A DNA stretch of 36,368 bases from Rhizobium sp. (GCA_028290545.1 JAQGJP010000051.1:1-36368), one strand, 5' to 3'; positions 1-8,508 are shown, numbered from the stretch's first letter. Made by a program: numbers and translations. Notes: generated by a model not told the origin, from the sequence alone.

Positions 1-322
1 TGGGCCTCGCATCCGTCCCTTGCGTCCTGGAACCGATGAAAGCGCATGTCCCGCCTCGCCGGGCGACGCGCTGGCCCGGTGTAACCGAAAGGGAACGGCA
101 GGGATTATAGGGCAGGCCGGGAGGGGGTGGATGAAAGTGGGGGATTTTGTGACGTTTCCTCTCCACGCGTCATCCTCGGGGGGGCGAGGTCGAGGCCACG
201 TGGAGGGGTCGGAAGTGCACCGTGGGTGCTATCGCGCCTACACCACACTGGCGTTTAGGGCTTTGCAATTATCCGGGTTCGACGTATTGTTCGCACCGAA
301 ACAAGCAGGAAACCGCCGCGCC
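1..322. other. Left-edge region without a recognisable gene
   Basis: No reading frame here has a credible start, ribosome binding site or protein-like composition. An open frame continues upstream of the secreted-protein gene that begins at 323, but its translation is low-complexity and Arg/Gly-rich, so I treat it as non-coding. The stretch presumably holds the promoter of that gene and the intergenic space of whatever lies to the left of the window. Confidence 0.5.
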
Positions 323-571
323 ATGTTGAAATACGCGTTACTGATCGGCCTTGTGTTGCCCGTGTCTGCCTCGGCTGCCGATTATATCCAGGGCAGCGAC
401 GGCTTGCGCGAGGAACGGGGCTGCCCGTCCGAACAGAACGGCAATCACTATTGCATCGATGCGCCACCGGTCGAAAAAGTTACGACCGATTGCGAACCGG
501 GAATGAATTGCACGCATATGCAGAGCGGCCAGCACTACAGCATCCAGTCGCCGGTGCGTCACGACTACTGA
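323..571 (+). CDS. Small secreted hypothetical protein with four cysteines
   Basis: This 82-residue protein opens with a typical Sec signal peptide (MLKYALLIGLVLPVSASA, probable cleavage before AD). The mature part is about 64 residues, polar, with four cysteines in the contexts GCPSE, YCIDA, DCEPG and NCTHM, so two disulphides in the periplasm are plausible. I do not recognise the family. The ATG at 323 was chosen because it begins the signal peptide; the open frame extends further upstream but reads as non-coding there. It is convergent with the minus-strand gene ending at 636. No function can be assigned; possible roles are a small periplasmic or surface protein. Confidence 0.6.
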   Translation: MLKYALLIGLVLPVSASAADYIQGSDGLREERGCPSEQNGNHYCIDAPPVEKVTTDCEPGMNCTHMQSGQHYSIQSPVRHDY

Positions 572-635
572 CCGGCAACGTGGCGGACGGGAGTCAGATA
601 AAATTCCGATGACGAGCGGTTCCGGCCTGCGAAAA

Positions 636-1112
636 TCAGCGGACGCTCTTGTGCTTCATGGCGTATTCCATCGCCTCGGTGTCGCCGGGAAAGCCGATGA
701 AGAACATCCGCAGTTTCTTCTCGTCCGGGGCGCCGCGTTTGCGGCAGATGATTTCCAGCATCATGGTCGGCCACTTGTAGTTCTCGCTCAGGCCCTTGAC
801 CATGTCGAAATTGCCGGCATCCGGCGCGTGGCCATCCCAGGCAAGGAACTGCGCACTTGACGTGAACCGGTCGAAGACGGCGTAGAAGGCATCCTTGTCG
901 GCCGGAAATTTGCCTCGAAAGGCCGGATCACCAATCTGGAAACGTTCGTCATTATGCTTGGGGCTGTGCATGATGCCGGCGGCGATCGGCAGTTTGTTGA
1001 GCGCGATCCCGCATTTCAGGCCGAATTTCACGAAAGCGGCGCTGTCCTCGCGGTACTCGCCAACCAGGCCGGCAATGTCCTTGACCAGATCGGCCTGCAT
1101 CTCGTGCGCCAT
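636..1112 (-). CDS. Hypothetical cytoplasmic protein, 158 residues
   Basis: The ORF has a good ribosome binding site (GAGGAG about 8 bases before the ATG at 1112) and normal coding composition for this genome. The protein starts MAHEMQADLVKDIAGLVGEY. It has no signal peptide or membrane segment and is mixed alpha/beta in character, with an aromatic-rich centre (FYAVFDRF, FLAWDGH) and a charged tail (AMEYAMKHKSVR). I do not recognise a family. It is transcribed divergently from polA across a 170-bp gap that must hold both promoters. It is a real gene by start signal and codon use, but its function is unknown. Confidence 0.65.
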   Translation of the reverse strand: MAHEMQADLVKDIAGLVGEYREDSAAFVKFGLKCGIALNKLPIAAGIMHSPKHNDERFQIGDPAFRGKFPADKDAFYAVFDRFTSSAQFLAWDGHAPDAGNFDMVKGLSENYKWPTMMLEIICRKRGAPDEKKLRMFFIGFPGDTEAMEYAMKHKSVR

Positions 1113-1282
1113 AAAACAGTCTCCTCGCGTTTACGTGGGGCGGACATAGCATAAACTCCGCCACGAGCAATATCACGATCGATTGTGAAGGCTGCGATAT
1201 CGCCGGTCAGCGACGTGGAAAAGCGGATCGGCCGCGCCCGCCCGCCTTGGCCTGATCCGTTCTCCATGCTAACAAATCGCCC

Positions 1283-4276
1283 ATGAAAAATGGTGATCAT
1301 CTCTTCCTCGTCGACGGCTCCGGCTTCATTTTCCGCGCGTTCCATGCGCTGCCGGCGCTGACCCGCAAATCCGACAAGCTGCCCGTGGGCGCCGTCTCGG
1401 GCTTCTGCAACATGCTGTGGAAGCTGCTGGTCGATGCGCGCAACACCGACGTGGGGGTGGTGCCGACGCATTTTGCGGTGATTTTCGACTATTCGGCGAC
1501 GACCTTCCGCAAGCAGATCTATCCCGAATACAAGGCCAACCGCTCGGCCCCGCCCGAGGACCTGATCCCGCAATTCGGGCTGATCCGCGAGGCCACCCGC
1601 GCCTTCAACCTGCCCTGTATCGAGATCGAGGGCTATGAGGCCGACGACATCATCGCCACTTATGCCCGTCAGGCGGAAGCAGCCGGCGCCGAAGCGACGA
1701 TCATCTCGTCCGACAAGGACCTGATGCAGCTCGTCAGCGATCGCGTCCACATGTATGACGGCATGAAGGACAAGCAGATCGGCATCGCCGACGTGATCGA
1801 GAAATGGGGCGTGCCGCCGGAAAAGATGATTGACCTGCAGGCGCTGACCGGTGATTCCACCGACAACGTGCCTGGCATTGCCGGCATCGGGCCGAAGACG
1901 GCCGCGACCCTGCTGCTGGAATATGGCGACCTCGAAACGCTGATGGCGCGCGCCGGCGAGATCAAGCAGGAAAAGCGCCGCGAAAGCATTCTCGCCGCCA
2001 AGGAACTCGTCAAAATTTCCAAGCAACTGGTGACGCTGAAGACCGACACGCCGGTGACCCTGCCGCTCGCCGACCTGGTGCTGGAGCCGCAGGACGGCCC
2101 GAAACTGGTGGGCTTCCTGAAGACGATGGAATTTACCACGCTGACCCGCCGGGTGGCCGACGCCTGCGGCTGCGACGCCAACGAGATCGAGCCGGCTTTC
2201 GTCAGGATCGAATGGGATGGCGCCGCCCGCGGACCCGATCTCGACAAGGGCGATGCGCCGAAAGCGGACGCGCCGCAGGCCGATGGCGCCGCAAAACCCG
2301 AGGGCGGGCTTGTTTCCGTCGCCAGGAACGGCGATCCGGTATTCGCGCCGCAAAAACTAGCCGACGACCGGGCGGCGCAATTCGCCACCCAGGCCTTCGA
2401 TCATTCGACTTATGAGACGGTGCGCGACATCGACAGCCTGAAGCGCTGGGTGGCCATGGCGCGCGAAACCGGCGTGGTCGCCTTCGACACGGAGACGACG
2501 TCTCTCGATCCGATGCAGGCCGAACTCTGCGGCTTCTCGCTGGCGGTCGCCGACAACGGCCAGTCGCCGTCCGGGCCGCTGATCATGGCCTGTTACGTGC
2601 CGGTCGGCCACAAGACCGGCCGCGGCGATCTGCTCGGCGGCGGCATTGCCGATGGCCAGATCCCGGTGCGCGAGGCGCTCGACCTGCTGAAGGATCTGCT
2701 CGAGGACGATTCCGTGCTCGTGGTCGGCCAGAACATCAAATATGACTGGCTGGTGATGAAGCGCCACGGCATCGTGATTTCGACCTTCGACGACACGATG
2801 CTGATGTCCTACGTGCTGGACGGCGGCGGCAACACCACCCATGGCATGGATTCGCTTTCCGAGCGCTGGCTGGGCCACAAGCCGGTCGCCTACAAGGACG
2901 TCACCGGATCGGGCAAGTCTTCGATCACATTCGATATGGTGGAGATCGACAAGGCCACCACCTATGCCGCTGAGGATGCCGATATCACGCTGCGGCTCTG
3001 GCAGGTGCTGAAGCCGCGCCTCGTCGCCAAGGGGCTAAGCCGCGTCTACGAGCGGCTGGAGCGGCCGCTTGTGCCTGTGGTGACGCGCATGGAGGAGCGG
3101 GGCATTTCGATCGACCGGCAGATTCTGTCGCGGCTGTCTGGCGAACTGGCGCAATCGGCCGCCCGCATCGAGGACGAGATCTACCAGATCGCCGGCGAGC
3201 GCTTCAACATCGGTTCGCCCAAGCAGCTCGGCGATATCCTGTTCGGCAAGATGGGGCTTGATTCCGGCGGCGGCAAGACCAAGACCGGCCAGTGGTCGAC
3301 CTCGGTTCAGGTGCTGGAGGATCTGGCCGCAACCGGCCACGAACTGCCGCGCAAGATCGTCGACTGGCGGCAGATGACCAAGCTCAAGAGCACCTATACC
3401 GATTCGCTGCCGTCCTATGTGCATCCCGAGACCAAGCGGGTGCATACGTCCTATGCCATGGCCTCGACCTCTACCGGGCGGCTGGCGTCGTCGGAACCCA
3501 ACCTGCAGAATATTCCGGTCCGCACCACCGAAGGCCGCAAGATCCGTACCGCCTTCATCGCCGAGCCGGGCAATGTGCTGATCTCGGCCGACTACAGCCA
3601 GATCGAACTGCGCGTGCTCGCCCACATGGCCGATATTCCGCAACTGACGCAGGCATTCGCCGACGGCATCGACATCCATGCGATGACCGCGTCGGAAATG
3701 TTCGGCGTGCCGGTCGAAGGCATGCCGTCGGATGTCCGCCGCCGGGCCAAGGCGATCAATTTCGGCATCATCTACGGCATTTCCGCCTTCGGGCTGGCCA
3801 ACCAGCTGAGCATCGACAGGTCTGAAGCCGGAGATTATATCCGCAAATATTTCGAGCGCTTTCCGGGCATCAAGGCGTTCATGGAGGCTTCCAAGGCCAA
3901 GGCGCGCGATCTCGGCTATGTCGAGACGATTTTTGGCCGGCGCATCCATTATCCCGATATCAAGTCGTCCAATCCGTCGGTCAGGGCGTTCAACGAACGC
4001 GCCTCGATCAACGCGCCGATCCAGGGCTCGGCGGCCGATGTCATCCGGCGGGCGATGATCCAGATGGAGCCGGCGCTCGACGCCGCCAAGGTCAATGCGC
4101 GCATGCTGCTGCAGGTCCACGACGAACTGATCTTCGAGGCGTCCGAGGCGGAAGCCGAAAAGGCAATTCCGGTCATCCGCCACGTCATGGAAAATGCCGC
4201 CATGCCGGCGGTTTCCATGAGCGTGCCGCTCGCCGTCGATGCCCGCGCAGCAAAGAACTGGGACGAGGCGCATTGA
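1283..4276 (+). CDS. polA: DNA polymerase I
   Basis: This 997-residue protein has the full three-domain layout of bacterial Pol I, which fills gaps and removes RNA primers during replication and repair. The N-terminal 5'-3' exonuclease (about 1-300) shows the EGYEADDIIATYAR and SSDKDLMQL motifs and the LTGDSTDNVPGIAGIGPKTA helix-hairpin-helix region. The 3'-5' proofreading domain (about 390-590) retains its acidic residues: FDTETTSLD (Exo I), GQNIKYDWLV (Exo II) and YAAEDADITL (Exo III). The polymerase domain carries motif A (DYSQIELRVLAHMA), motif B (RRRAKAINFGIIYG) and motif C (LQVHDELIFE). A poorly conserved Ala/Asp-rich linker separates the exonuclease domains, as is common in alphaproteobacteria. 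It is monocistronic, with no obvious terminator before parD. Confidence 0.97.
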   Translation: MKNGDHLFLVDGSGFIFRAFHALPALTRKSDKLPVGAVSGFCNMLWKLLVDARNTDVGVVPTHFAVIFDYSATTFRKQIYPEYKANRSAPPEDLIPQFGLIREATRAFNLPCIEIEGYEADDIIATYARQAEAAGAEATIISSDKDLMQLVSDRVHMYDGMKDKQIGIADVIEKWGVPPEKMIDLQALTGDSTDNVPGIAGIGPKTAATLLLEYGDLETLMARAGEIKQEKRRESILAAKELVKISKQLVTLKTDTPVTLPLADLVLEPQDGPKLVGFLKTMEFTTLTRRVADACGCDANEIEPAFVRIEWDGAARGPDLDKGDAPKADAPQADGAAKPEGGLVSVARNGDPVFAPQKLADDRAAQFATQAFDHSTYETVRDIDSLKRWVAMARETGVVAFDTETTSLDPMQAELCGFSLAVADNGQSPSGPLIMACYVPVGHKTGRGDLLGGGIADGQIPVREALDLLKDLLEDDSVLVVGQNIKYDWLVMKRHGIVISTFDDTMLMSYVLDGGGNTTHGMDSLSERWLGHKPVAYKDVTGSGKSSITFDMVEIDKATTYAAEDADITLRLWQVLKPRLVAKGLSRVYERLERPLVPVVTRMEERGISIDRQILSRLSGELAQSAARIEDEIYQIAGERFNIGSPKQLGDILFGKMGLDSGGGKTKTGQWSTSVQVLEDLAATGHELPRKIVDWRQMTKLKSTYTDSLPSYVHPETKRVHTSYAMASTSTGRLASSEPNLQNIPVRTTEGRKIRTAFIAEPGNVLISADYSQIELRVLAHMADIPQLTQAFADGIDIHAMTASEMFGVPVEGMPSDVRRRAKAINFGIIYGISAFGLANQLSIDRSEAGDYIRKYFERFPGIKAFMEASKAKARDLGYVETIFGRRIHYPDIKSSNPSVRAFNERASINAPIQGSAADVIRRAMIQMEPALDAAKVNARMLLQVHDELIFEASEAEAEKAIPVIRHVMENAAMPAVSMSVPLAVDARAAKNWDEAH

Positions 4277-4300
4277 TAGGCGCTTGATAACTGTTATTGG

Positions 4301-4333
4301 TCACCTCATAATATGTAACAATAGATGAGGTGA
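4301..4333 (+). promoter_or_regulatory. Inverted-repeat operator of the parDE pair
   Basis: Perfect 9-bp arms TCACCTCAT (4301-4309) and ATGAGGTGA (4325-4333) are separated by 15 bp. The right arm contains the ribosome binding site (GAGGTG) for the antitoxin ATG at 4338. ParD-type ribbon-helix-helix antitoxins bind such repeats to repress their own operon, so this is the likely autoregulatory site. The function is inferred from position and symmetry. Confidence 0.6.
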
Positions 4334-4337
4334 TCGA

Positions 4338-4598
4338 ATGGCGCAGAGTGTCGAACTTGGAAATCTCGAAGCGGTCGTGACGCAACTGGTCGAAAGCGGC
4401 CGCTACAATTCGAAAAGCGAAGTGCTTCGCGAGGGCGTCCGGCTTGTCGAAGAACGCGAGAAGCGGCTTGCAGCGCTTGATGCGGCGCTGGCGTTGGGGT
4501 TGGCGGATGTGGAAGCGGGACGCGTAAAGCCCATTCGTGAAGTCGCGGATCGCCTTATCGCCAAATATGAGCGCATGGCGGAAGAACGCGAGAAATGA
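4338..4598 (+). CDS. parD: ParD/CopG-family antitoxin
   Basis: The 86-residue antitoxin has an N-terminal ribbon-helix-helix DNA-binding fold (VELGNLEAVVTQLVESGRY, then NSKSEVLREGVRLVEERE), characteristic of ParD antitoxins. The C-terminal part (after about residue 45) is charged and helical, and would wrap the toxin. It is the first gene of a two-gene operon and overlaps the toxin start by 4 bp (ATGA), so translation is coupled. An inverted repeat overlaps its ribosome binding site, pointing to autorepression. Family length is normal (80-90 residues) and no degradation is visible. Confidence 0.9.
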   Translation: MAQSVELGNLEAVVTQLVESGRYNSKSEVLREGVRLVEEREKRLAALDAALALGLADVEAGRVKPIREVADRLIAKYERMAEEREK

Positions 4599-4894
4599 TC
4601 GTCGTTATGACCGACGAGGCCGACGCCGATTTCGAGCGTATCGGCGATACGATAGCGGAGGACAACCCTCGGCGGAGTTCAAGCTTCGTTCGTGAATTGG
4701 TCCAACGCTGTGAGCGCCTTGCCGATATGCCGCGCAGGTTCTCTTTGCTACCCGGCCATGAGCACACGAACATACGTCGCCTTGTTCACGGCGAGTATCT
4801 GATTTTCTACAGGGTTGACCCGGATGCAGTTTATATCCTCCGCATCCTTAACGGCGCGATGGATTACGAACAGGTTCTGTTTCCGGAAGAGTGA
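4595..4894 (+). CDS. parE: ParE/RelE-superfamily toxin
   Basis: The 99-residue protein has the compact ParE/RelE fold: helical N-terminus (ADADFERIGDTIAEDNPRRSSSFVREL), the conserved helix ending RCERLADMPRRFSLLPG, and strands NIRRLVHGEYLIFYRVDPDAVYILRILNGAMDYEQVLF. The RRLVHGEYLIFYRV and ILRILNGAMD stretches are the usual signatures. ParE toxins typically poison DNA gyrase and RelE toxins cleave mRNA; sequence alone favours ParE because the partner is ParD-like, but the target is not proven. It overlaps parD by 4 bp and is convergent with the cyclase gene that ends only 15 bp away. Confidence 0.88.
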   Translation: MIVVMTDEADADFERIGDTIAEDNPRRSSSFVRELVQRCERLADMPRRFSLLPGHEHTNIRRLVHGEYLIFYRVDPDAVYILRILNGAMDYEQVLFPEE

Positions 4895-4909
4895 AGCAGA
4901 AAGCTCCTC

Positions 4910-6772
4910 CTATTTCCCCTTCTTGATGAAATCATCCGGCGTGAACAGTTCCATCGTCCCGAAGCCGCGGATTTCATGCTCGCCCAAAGGCCGCAGCGTC
5001 CGGGCGCTGGCCTTGTTTGCCGCCGGGCCGACGCAGATCGTCGTGCCGAGGAACTTGTTGGCATCCTGCAGCCGGGCGGCGAGATTGATCGAATTGCCGT
5101 GGGCGGTGTAATCGAGCTTGCCGGCGATGCCGACTTCACCCAGTACCGCCAGGCCGGTCTCGATGCCCAGCCGCGTCCGGCCGAAATCCTGGGCCTTGAA
5201 ATCCGGCCGCGACCGCATCTCCTCCGTCAGGCGCGAAATCGCCAGAGCGCATTCGATCGCCTTGTTGACATGGTCGTCGAGATCCTCGGGGGCATTGAAA
5301 AAGGCGTGCACCGCATCGCCGACGATCTTGTCGATCATGCCGCCGTAATCGGAAACCAGCTTGGTGACTTCGGCGAAATAGACATTCAGCAGCCCGACCA
5401 GCAATTGCGGATGCACGCGGCCCGCCAGATTCGAGAAGGCCTCGATATCGGTGAAAAGCGCCGTTACCTGCCGCTCTTCGCCGCTTGCCCGCTTGGCGTT
5501 CGGGTTGTCGATATAGCGGTCGACGACCGATTGCGGCAGATACTGCGAGAAACGCTGGCGGGCGGTGCGTTCGGCGCGCTTCGTCTCGGCAAATTGCGAG
5601 AAGGCAGTGACCAGCAGCACGACCGCGAGCGCGATCCCGACGGTGTATCCGTCGATCAGCCAGCCGGTATAGGCATAGATCGCCGCCGCTGCGCCGAGCG
5701 AGATGATGATCACGCCGACGCCACCAAGCGCGATCATCGACGGGCGGAACCGAACCGTCAGCAAGGCTATGACCAGCCCGGCCATCAGGACGAAGCCGGC
5801 TTCGAAATCGACAAACAGGTCGTCGCGGACAGGTATGAAATTTTCGAGCAGCGAATTGGCGAGATCGGCGTGGATCTGCAGCGAGGCGACCAGCGGCTCG
5901 GCGGCGCTCGAACGCAAGCCGCCGAGATTGGGCAGCGATGAACCGATGAAAACGATCTTGCCGGTGAAAAATCCCTTGGGCGGATTGTCGGCGAGCACGT
6001 CGGCGGCAGAGACCGTCCGCTTGGCGATCGTCGCTCGGTTGCTGGCGACAAACCGGAGGCTGCCGTCCTCGGCGAGACTGAAGGTCTCGCGGCCGAGCTT
6101 CAGCCAGGGCGGCGTGCCGCCGAGAATCGGGGTCTTGATTCTCATATACCGGCGCGCTGCTTCAAGCCCGAGCGCGGGGAAGGGGTTGGCGCCCAGGATC
6201 GAGAAGGCCTGAACGCGGCGTACGAGCGAATCGTCGTCGCCGATCAGGAAGGAACCACCCGTGCTGGTGGCGGCTTTCTGGAACAGCGGGCATGCGGTTT
6301 CAGCGCCGGGGAGGAACCATATTTCCGGCACGGTCAGCGATCGCGAGATCGCCAGCGGCGGCAGCGGCTGTGGCGACGGCCCCTCGATGTCGGAAAGCAG
6401 GAAACCCAGCACGCTGGGCGCTGCCGAAAGGGCCTTGGCAAGCGCCTGGTTGGCTGGCGCCGTATCGTCGCATTCGGTCGAGAACACCAGGTCGAAGGCA
6501 ATGACCGCTGGTTTATCCGCGGTGATCTTGTCGATCAACCGGGCAGTTTCAGGGCGATACCATTTCTGGTTCGGGGCCGCCGAAATAGCCTTGCGATCGA
6601 TATCGACAACGGCGATGTCGGGCGAGTGTTGGAGCGAAAAGAACTGGGTCAGCCGATCGAAATAGAGCTCGCGGCCGCCTTCCAGCCAGGTTTCCGGAAT
6701 GAAGATAACCAGAAACGCAGCTGCCAGGCTTGCCAATATGCCCATATGGAATGGCCTGAAGCGGAATGTCAT
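4910..6772 (-). CDS. CHASE2-domain adenylate/guanylate cyclase (CyaD-like)
   Basis: A 620-residue membrane receptor cyclase. A first membrane segment (about 10-26) is followed by a periplasmic CHASE2 sensor (about 30-290, including IAVVDIDRKAIS, VIAFDLVFS and GKIVFIGSS), three closely spaced membrane helices (about 310-390) and a class III nucleotidyl cyclase domain (about 425-600). Visible catalytic elements are the metal-binding Asp in ALFTDIEAFS, the second Asp in KIVGDAVHAFF, and N/R of the transition-state motif in GNSINLAARLQ; the Lys of DKIVGD fits ATP specificity. It lies 78 bp downstream of the cAMP-receptor gene on the same strand, an arrangement I recall from Sinorhizobium clr-cyaD1. 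The likely role is cAMP synthesis in response to an unknown envelope signal. Confidence 0.9.
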   Translation of the reverse strand: MTFRFRPFHMGILASLAAAFLVIFIPETWLEGGRELYFDRLTQFFSLQHSPDIAVVDIDRKAISAAPNQKWYRPETARLIDKITADKPAVIAFDLVFSTECDDTAPANQALAKALSAAPSVLGFLLSDIEGPSPQPLPPLAISRSLTVPEIWFLPGAETACPLFQKAATSTGGSFLIGDDDSLVRRVQAFSILGANPFPALGLEAARRYMRIKTPILGGTPPWLKLGRETFSLAEDGSLRFVASNRATIAKRTVSAADVLADNPPKGFFTGKIVFIGSSLPNLGGLRSSAAEPLVASLQIHADLANSLLENFIPVRDDLFVDFEAGFVLMAGLVIALLTVRFRPSMIALGGVGVIIISLGAAAAIYAYTGWLIDGYTVGIALAVVLLVTAFSQFAETKRAERTARQRFSQYLPQSVVDRYIDNPNAKRASGEERQVTALFTDIEAFSNLAGRVHPQLLVGLLNVYFAEVTKLVSDYGGMIDKIVGDAVHAFFNAPEDLDDHVNKAIECALAISRLTEEMRSRPDFKAQDFGRTRLGIETGLAVLGEVGIAGKLDYTAHGNSINLAARLQDANKFLGTTICVGPAANKASARTLRPLGEHEIRGFGTMELFTPDDFIKKGK

Positions 6773-6850
6773 GGACCAGATCTACACTTATGACTGGCAG
6801 GTTGCCGAGTCTTTTTACGCAAATTGTCAAGGGAACCCAACCAGATGCCC

Positions 6851-7555
6851 CTAGTGGTCATCGGGTTCCGCGAGGTTCATCAGCCGATTGACGTTGCAAT
6901 CAATGACATTGCCCTGACGCTTGATGGCGCCCGCTTCTTCGAGGGAAAGAATCGAACGGTTGATTTTCGGCCTGGAGGCACCGAGGATGCCGGCAATCTC
7001 CGTCTGGCTGAGCGCGATATGCAGATTGGCCTGCGCCGGCAGATCCTCGCCGTGAATCTGGCGAAGGGTCGCCAGGAAGAAGCGCGCCACACGAGAGTCC
7101 AGATCGTAGAGCGCAATGGTTTCCAACTGATCCGTGGTCTCGCGCAGGCGCTTGCAGAGATAGCGCATCACGGCTTCTGCGGCGTCTGGATTGCGGGTGA
7201 TCAGTGCCATGAATTCTTTTTTGCCGATCACATAGCCTTCGGTGGCAATCGAGGCGGTGGCATCGGCCGAACGCGGCTCGCCATCGAGAACGGCCATTTC
7301 GCCGAGCAGCGTACCTGGTTCGAGATGCCTGAGGGAAAGCTCCTTGCCCTGTGCAGTGATCAGCGACAGCTTGATACGGCCCTCGGTGACGAGGATCATG
7401 TAATTGCCGTCATCGCCGCGCTGGAAGATGACCGTGCCGGAAGACCATCGCCGCCACTGGGCAAGCGCCGCGACCTCGGCGACGAGTTCTTTTGAAAACT
7501 CCTCGAAGATCGGAAAGGACCGCCAGAAGGCCGGGCTTCTATTGATTTCTGCCAT
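6851..7555 (-). CDS. clr: Crp/Fnr-family cAMP receptor regulator (Clr-like)
   Basis: The protein is 234 residues from the ATG at 7555; an upstream in-frame extension to 7693 lacks protein-like composition. The N-terminal cyclic-nucleotide-binding barrel (about 15-130) has the phosphate-binding cassette GEMAVLDGEPRSADATA, where the RS pair matches the Arg-Ser that holds the cAMP phosphate in Crp. The C-terminal winged helix (about 150-225) contains LSQTEIAGILGASRPKINRSI. It has no Fnr-type cysteine cluster, so redox sensing is unlikely. The length and the adjacent CHASE2 cyclase match rhizobial Clr. It probably senses cAMP made by the neighbouring cyclase and regulates distant promoters. Symbol assignment rests on memory of the Clr locus. 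Confidence 0.82.
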   Translation of the reverse strand: MAEINRSPAFWRSFPIFEEFSKELVAEVAALAQWRRWSSGTVIFQRGDDGNYMILVTEGRIKLSLITAQGKELSLRHLEPGTLLGEMAVLDGEPRSADATASIATEGYVIGKKEFMALITRNPDAAEAVMRYLCKRLRETTDQLETIALYDLDSRVARFFLATLRQIHGEDLPAQANLHIALSQTEIAGILGASRPKINRSILSLEEAGAIKRQGNVIDCNVNRLMNLAEPDDH

Positions 7556-8081
7556 GAATGATGTCCCCGTCTTCAGGCTTTGCGCTGGGCGGTGTCCTGC
7601 CACAGCGCAAACTATAGCAAGCGGCTGAAAAGTTAAGCGCGTTTGTGCCTTTTCGAAGCCCGCGATCCATATGGCCAGTTTCTGTATCGGCAATATGTCT
7701 CGAAGCGGGATGGTTTGTATCGCCGCATGGGAACTGCATGTTCAAGCAGTCTATAGGCAGGAGATACCGAAGGGGTTGCCAAGGCCGCGAAATTTCATTT
7801 CCGGTCGGGATTCCGATCCTGAGCGGAGAGCGATTTCGAATATTCCGGGAACTGATCCGTCTTCTTTCCGTTGCATAGGAAAAGCAAGGATGCTCATTTT
7901 GAGACAATTGAGCTGGTTCAGATGGAATCGGATATTTCGCCAAATGGCGCGTCTGGTTGCGGGACACGCCCAGCCGGGACGTCTGGCGTGGCAGGCCTCG
8001 CATGTCAACCAGTCCCTTCACCGCCATGATGCCTACCGGCCGGCGCCGGCCCAGAACAGTCTGCCAACGGAAGGGACGATC
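7556..8081. other. 526-bp intergenic region between clr and the NTF2-like gene
   Basis: No convincing gene is present on either strand; the long minus-strand frame crossing it is a shadow of the downstream gene. It must hold the clr promoter and the promoter at 7848-7872. The segment between that promoter and the start at 8082 would be a long leader of about 200 bases, or might contain an unrecognised upstream start. Confidence 0.5.
7848..7872 (+). promoter_or_regulatory. EcfG/RpoE2-type general stress promoter
   Basis: GGAAC (7848-7852) and CGTT (7869-7872) are separated by exactly 16 bp, an exact match to the alphaproteobacterial EcfG consensus GGAAC-N16/17-CGTT. It points toward the NTF2-like gene starting at 8082. 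The match is seen directly; use by the general stress sigma factor is inferred. Confidence 0.6.
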
Positions 8082-8459
8082 ATGTCGGAGGACAATCTGC
8101 AAATCGCCTGCGCCTGCTATCAGGCCTATATCGACAAGGACCGGCCGGCGATCGAGGCGCTGATCGCCGACGATTTCCACTTCACCAGTCCGTTCGACAA
8201 CCGCATCGACCGCAAGACCTATTTCGAGCGCTGCTGGCCCAACAGCCGCACGACCGGCGGTTTTGAATTCGTTCACCTCGCGGCAGATGGCGATTGCGTG
8301 TTCATTACCTACGAGGCCGAAAGCACGACCGGCAAACGCTTCCGCAACACCGAGGTGATGACGATCACCAACGGCAGGATCAGGGAGGTCGAGGTGTTCT
8401 TCGGCTGGAACGTCCCGCATGAGGCCCGCGAGGGCGGCTTTGTCGACAAGGTGGCCTAG
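8082..8459 (+). CDS. NTF2-like / SnoaL-fold protein
   Basis: This 125-residue protein begins MSEDNLQIACACYQAYIDKD and continues through ADDFHFTSPFDNRIDRKTYFERCWP, FITYEAES and RNTEVMTITNGRIREVEVFFGW. This is the standard helix plus curved-sheet layout of the NTF2/SnoaL superfamily (nuclear transport factor 2 family, often annotated as ketosteroid isomerase-like). Members of this size may be small enzymes or ligand-binding proteins; no specific substrate can be inferred. The start at 8082 was chosen because the conserved fold begins there, although the frame is open upstream. A perfect EcfG-type promoter lies 210 bp upstream, suggesting general stress control. Confidence 0.8.
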   Translation: MSEDNLQIACACYQAYIDKDRPAIEALIADDFHFTSPFDNRIDRKTYFERCWPNSRTTGGFEFVHLAADGDCVFITYEAESTTGKRFRNTEVMTITNGRIREVEVFFGWNVPHEAREGGFVDKVA

Positions 8460-8471
8460 TTTTAGCAAAGG

Positions 8472-8508
8472 CCCCTGCCAAACCCTCCCCACAAGGGGGA
8501 GGGCTTAA
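8472..8508 (+). repeat. Rhizobial palindromic repeat, copy 1
   Basis: This 37-bp GC-rich element (core CCCTCCCCACAAGGGGGAGGG) is the reverse complement of the copy at 8588-8624 with one mismatch. Each unit is itself a small dyad. The pair brackets 79 bp just after the NTF2-like gene and could fold as a strong hairpin in RNA, acting as a bidirectional terminator between the convergent genes. Confidence 0.75.

Noticed and set aside
1028..4273. Long minus-strand open frames antisense to polA (including 1028-2353 and 3035-4273)
   Set aside because: They are shadows of the GC-rich polA coding strand; translations are His/Arg/Gly-rich without domains, and polA is complete and certain on the other strand.
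7539..8492. A 317-residue minus-strand frame across the clr upstream region and the NTF2-like gene
   Set aside because: It is antisense to the NTF2-fold gene, has no recognisable domain, and ends in repeat DNA.
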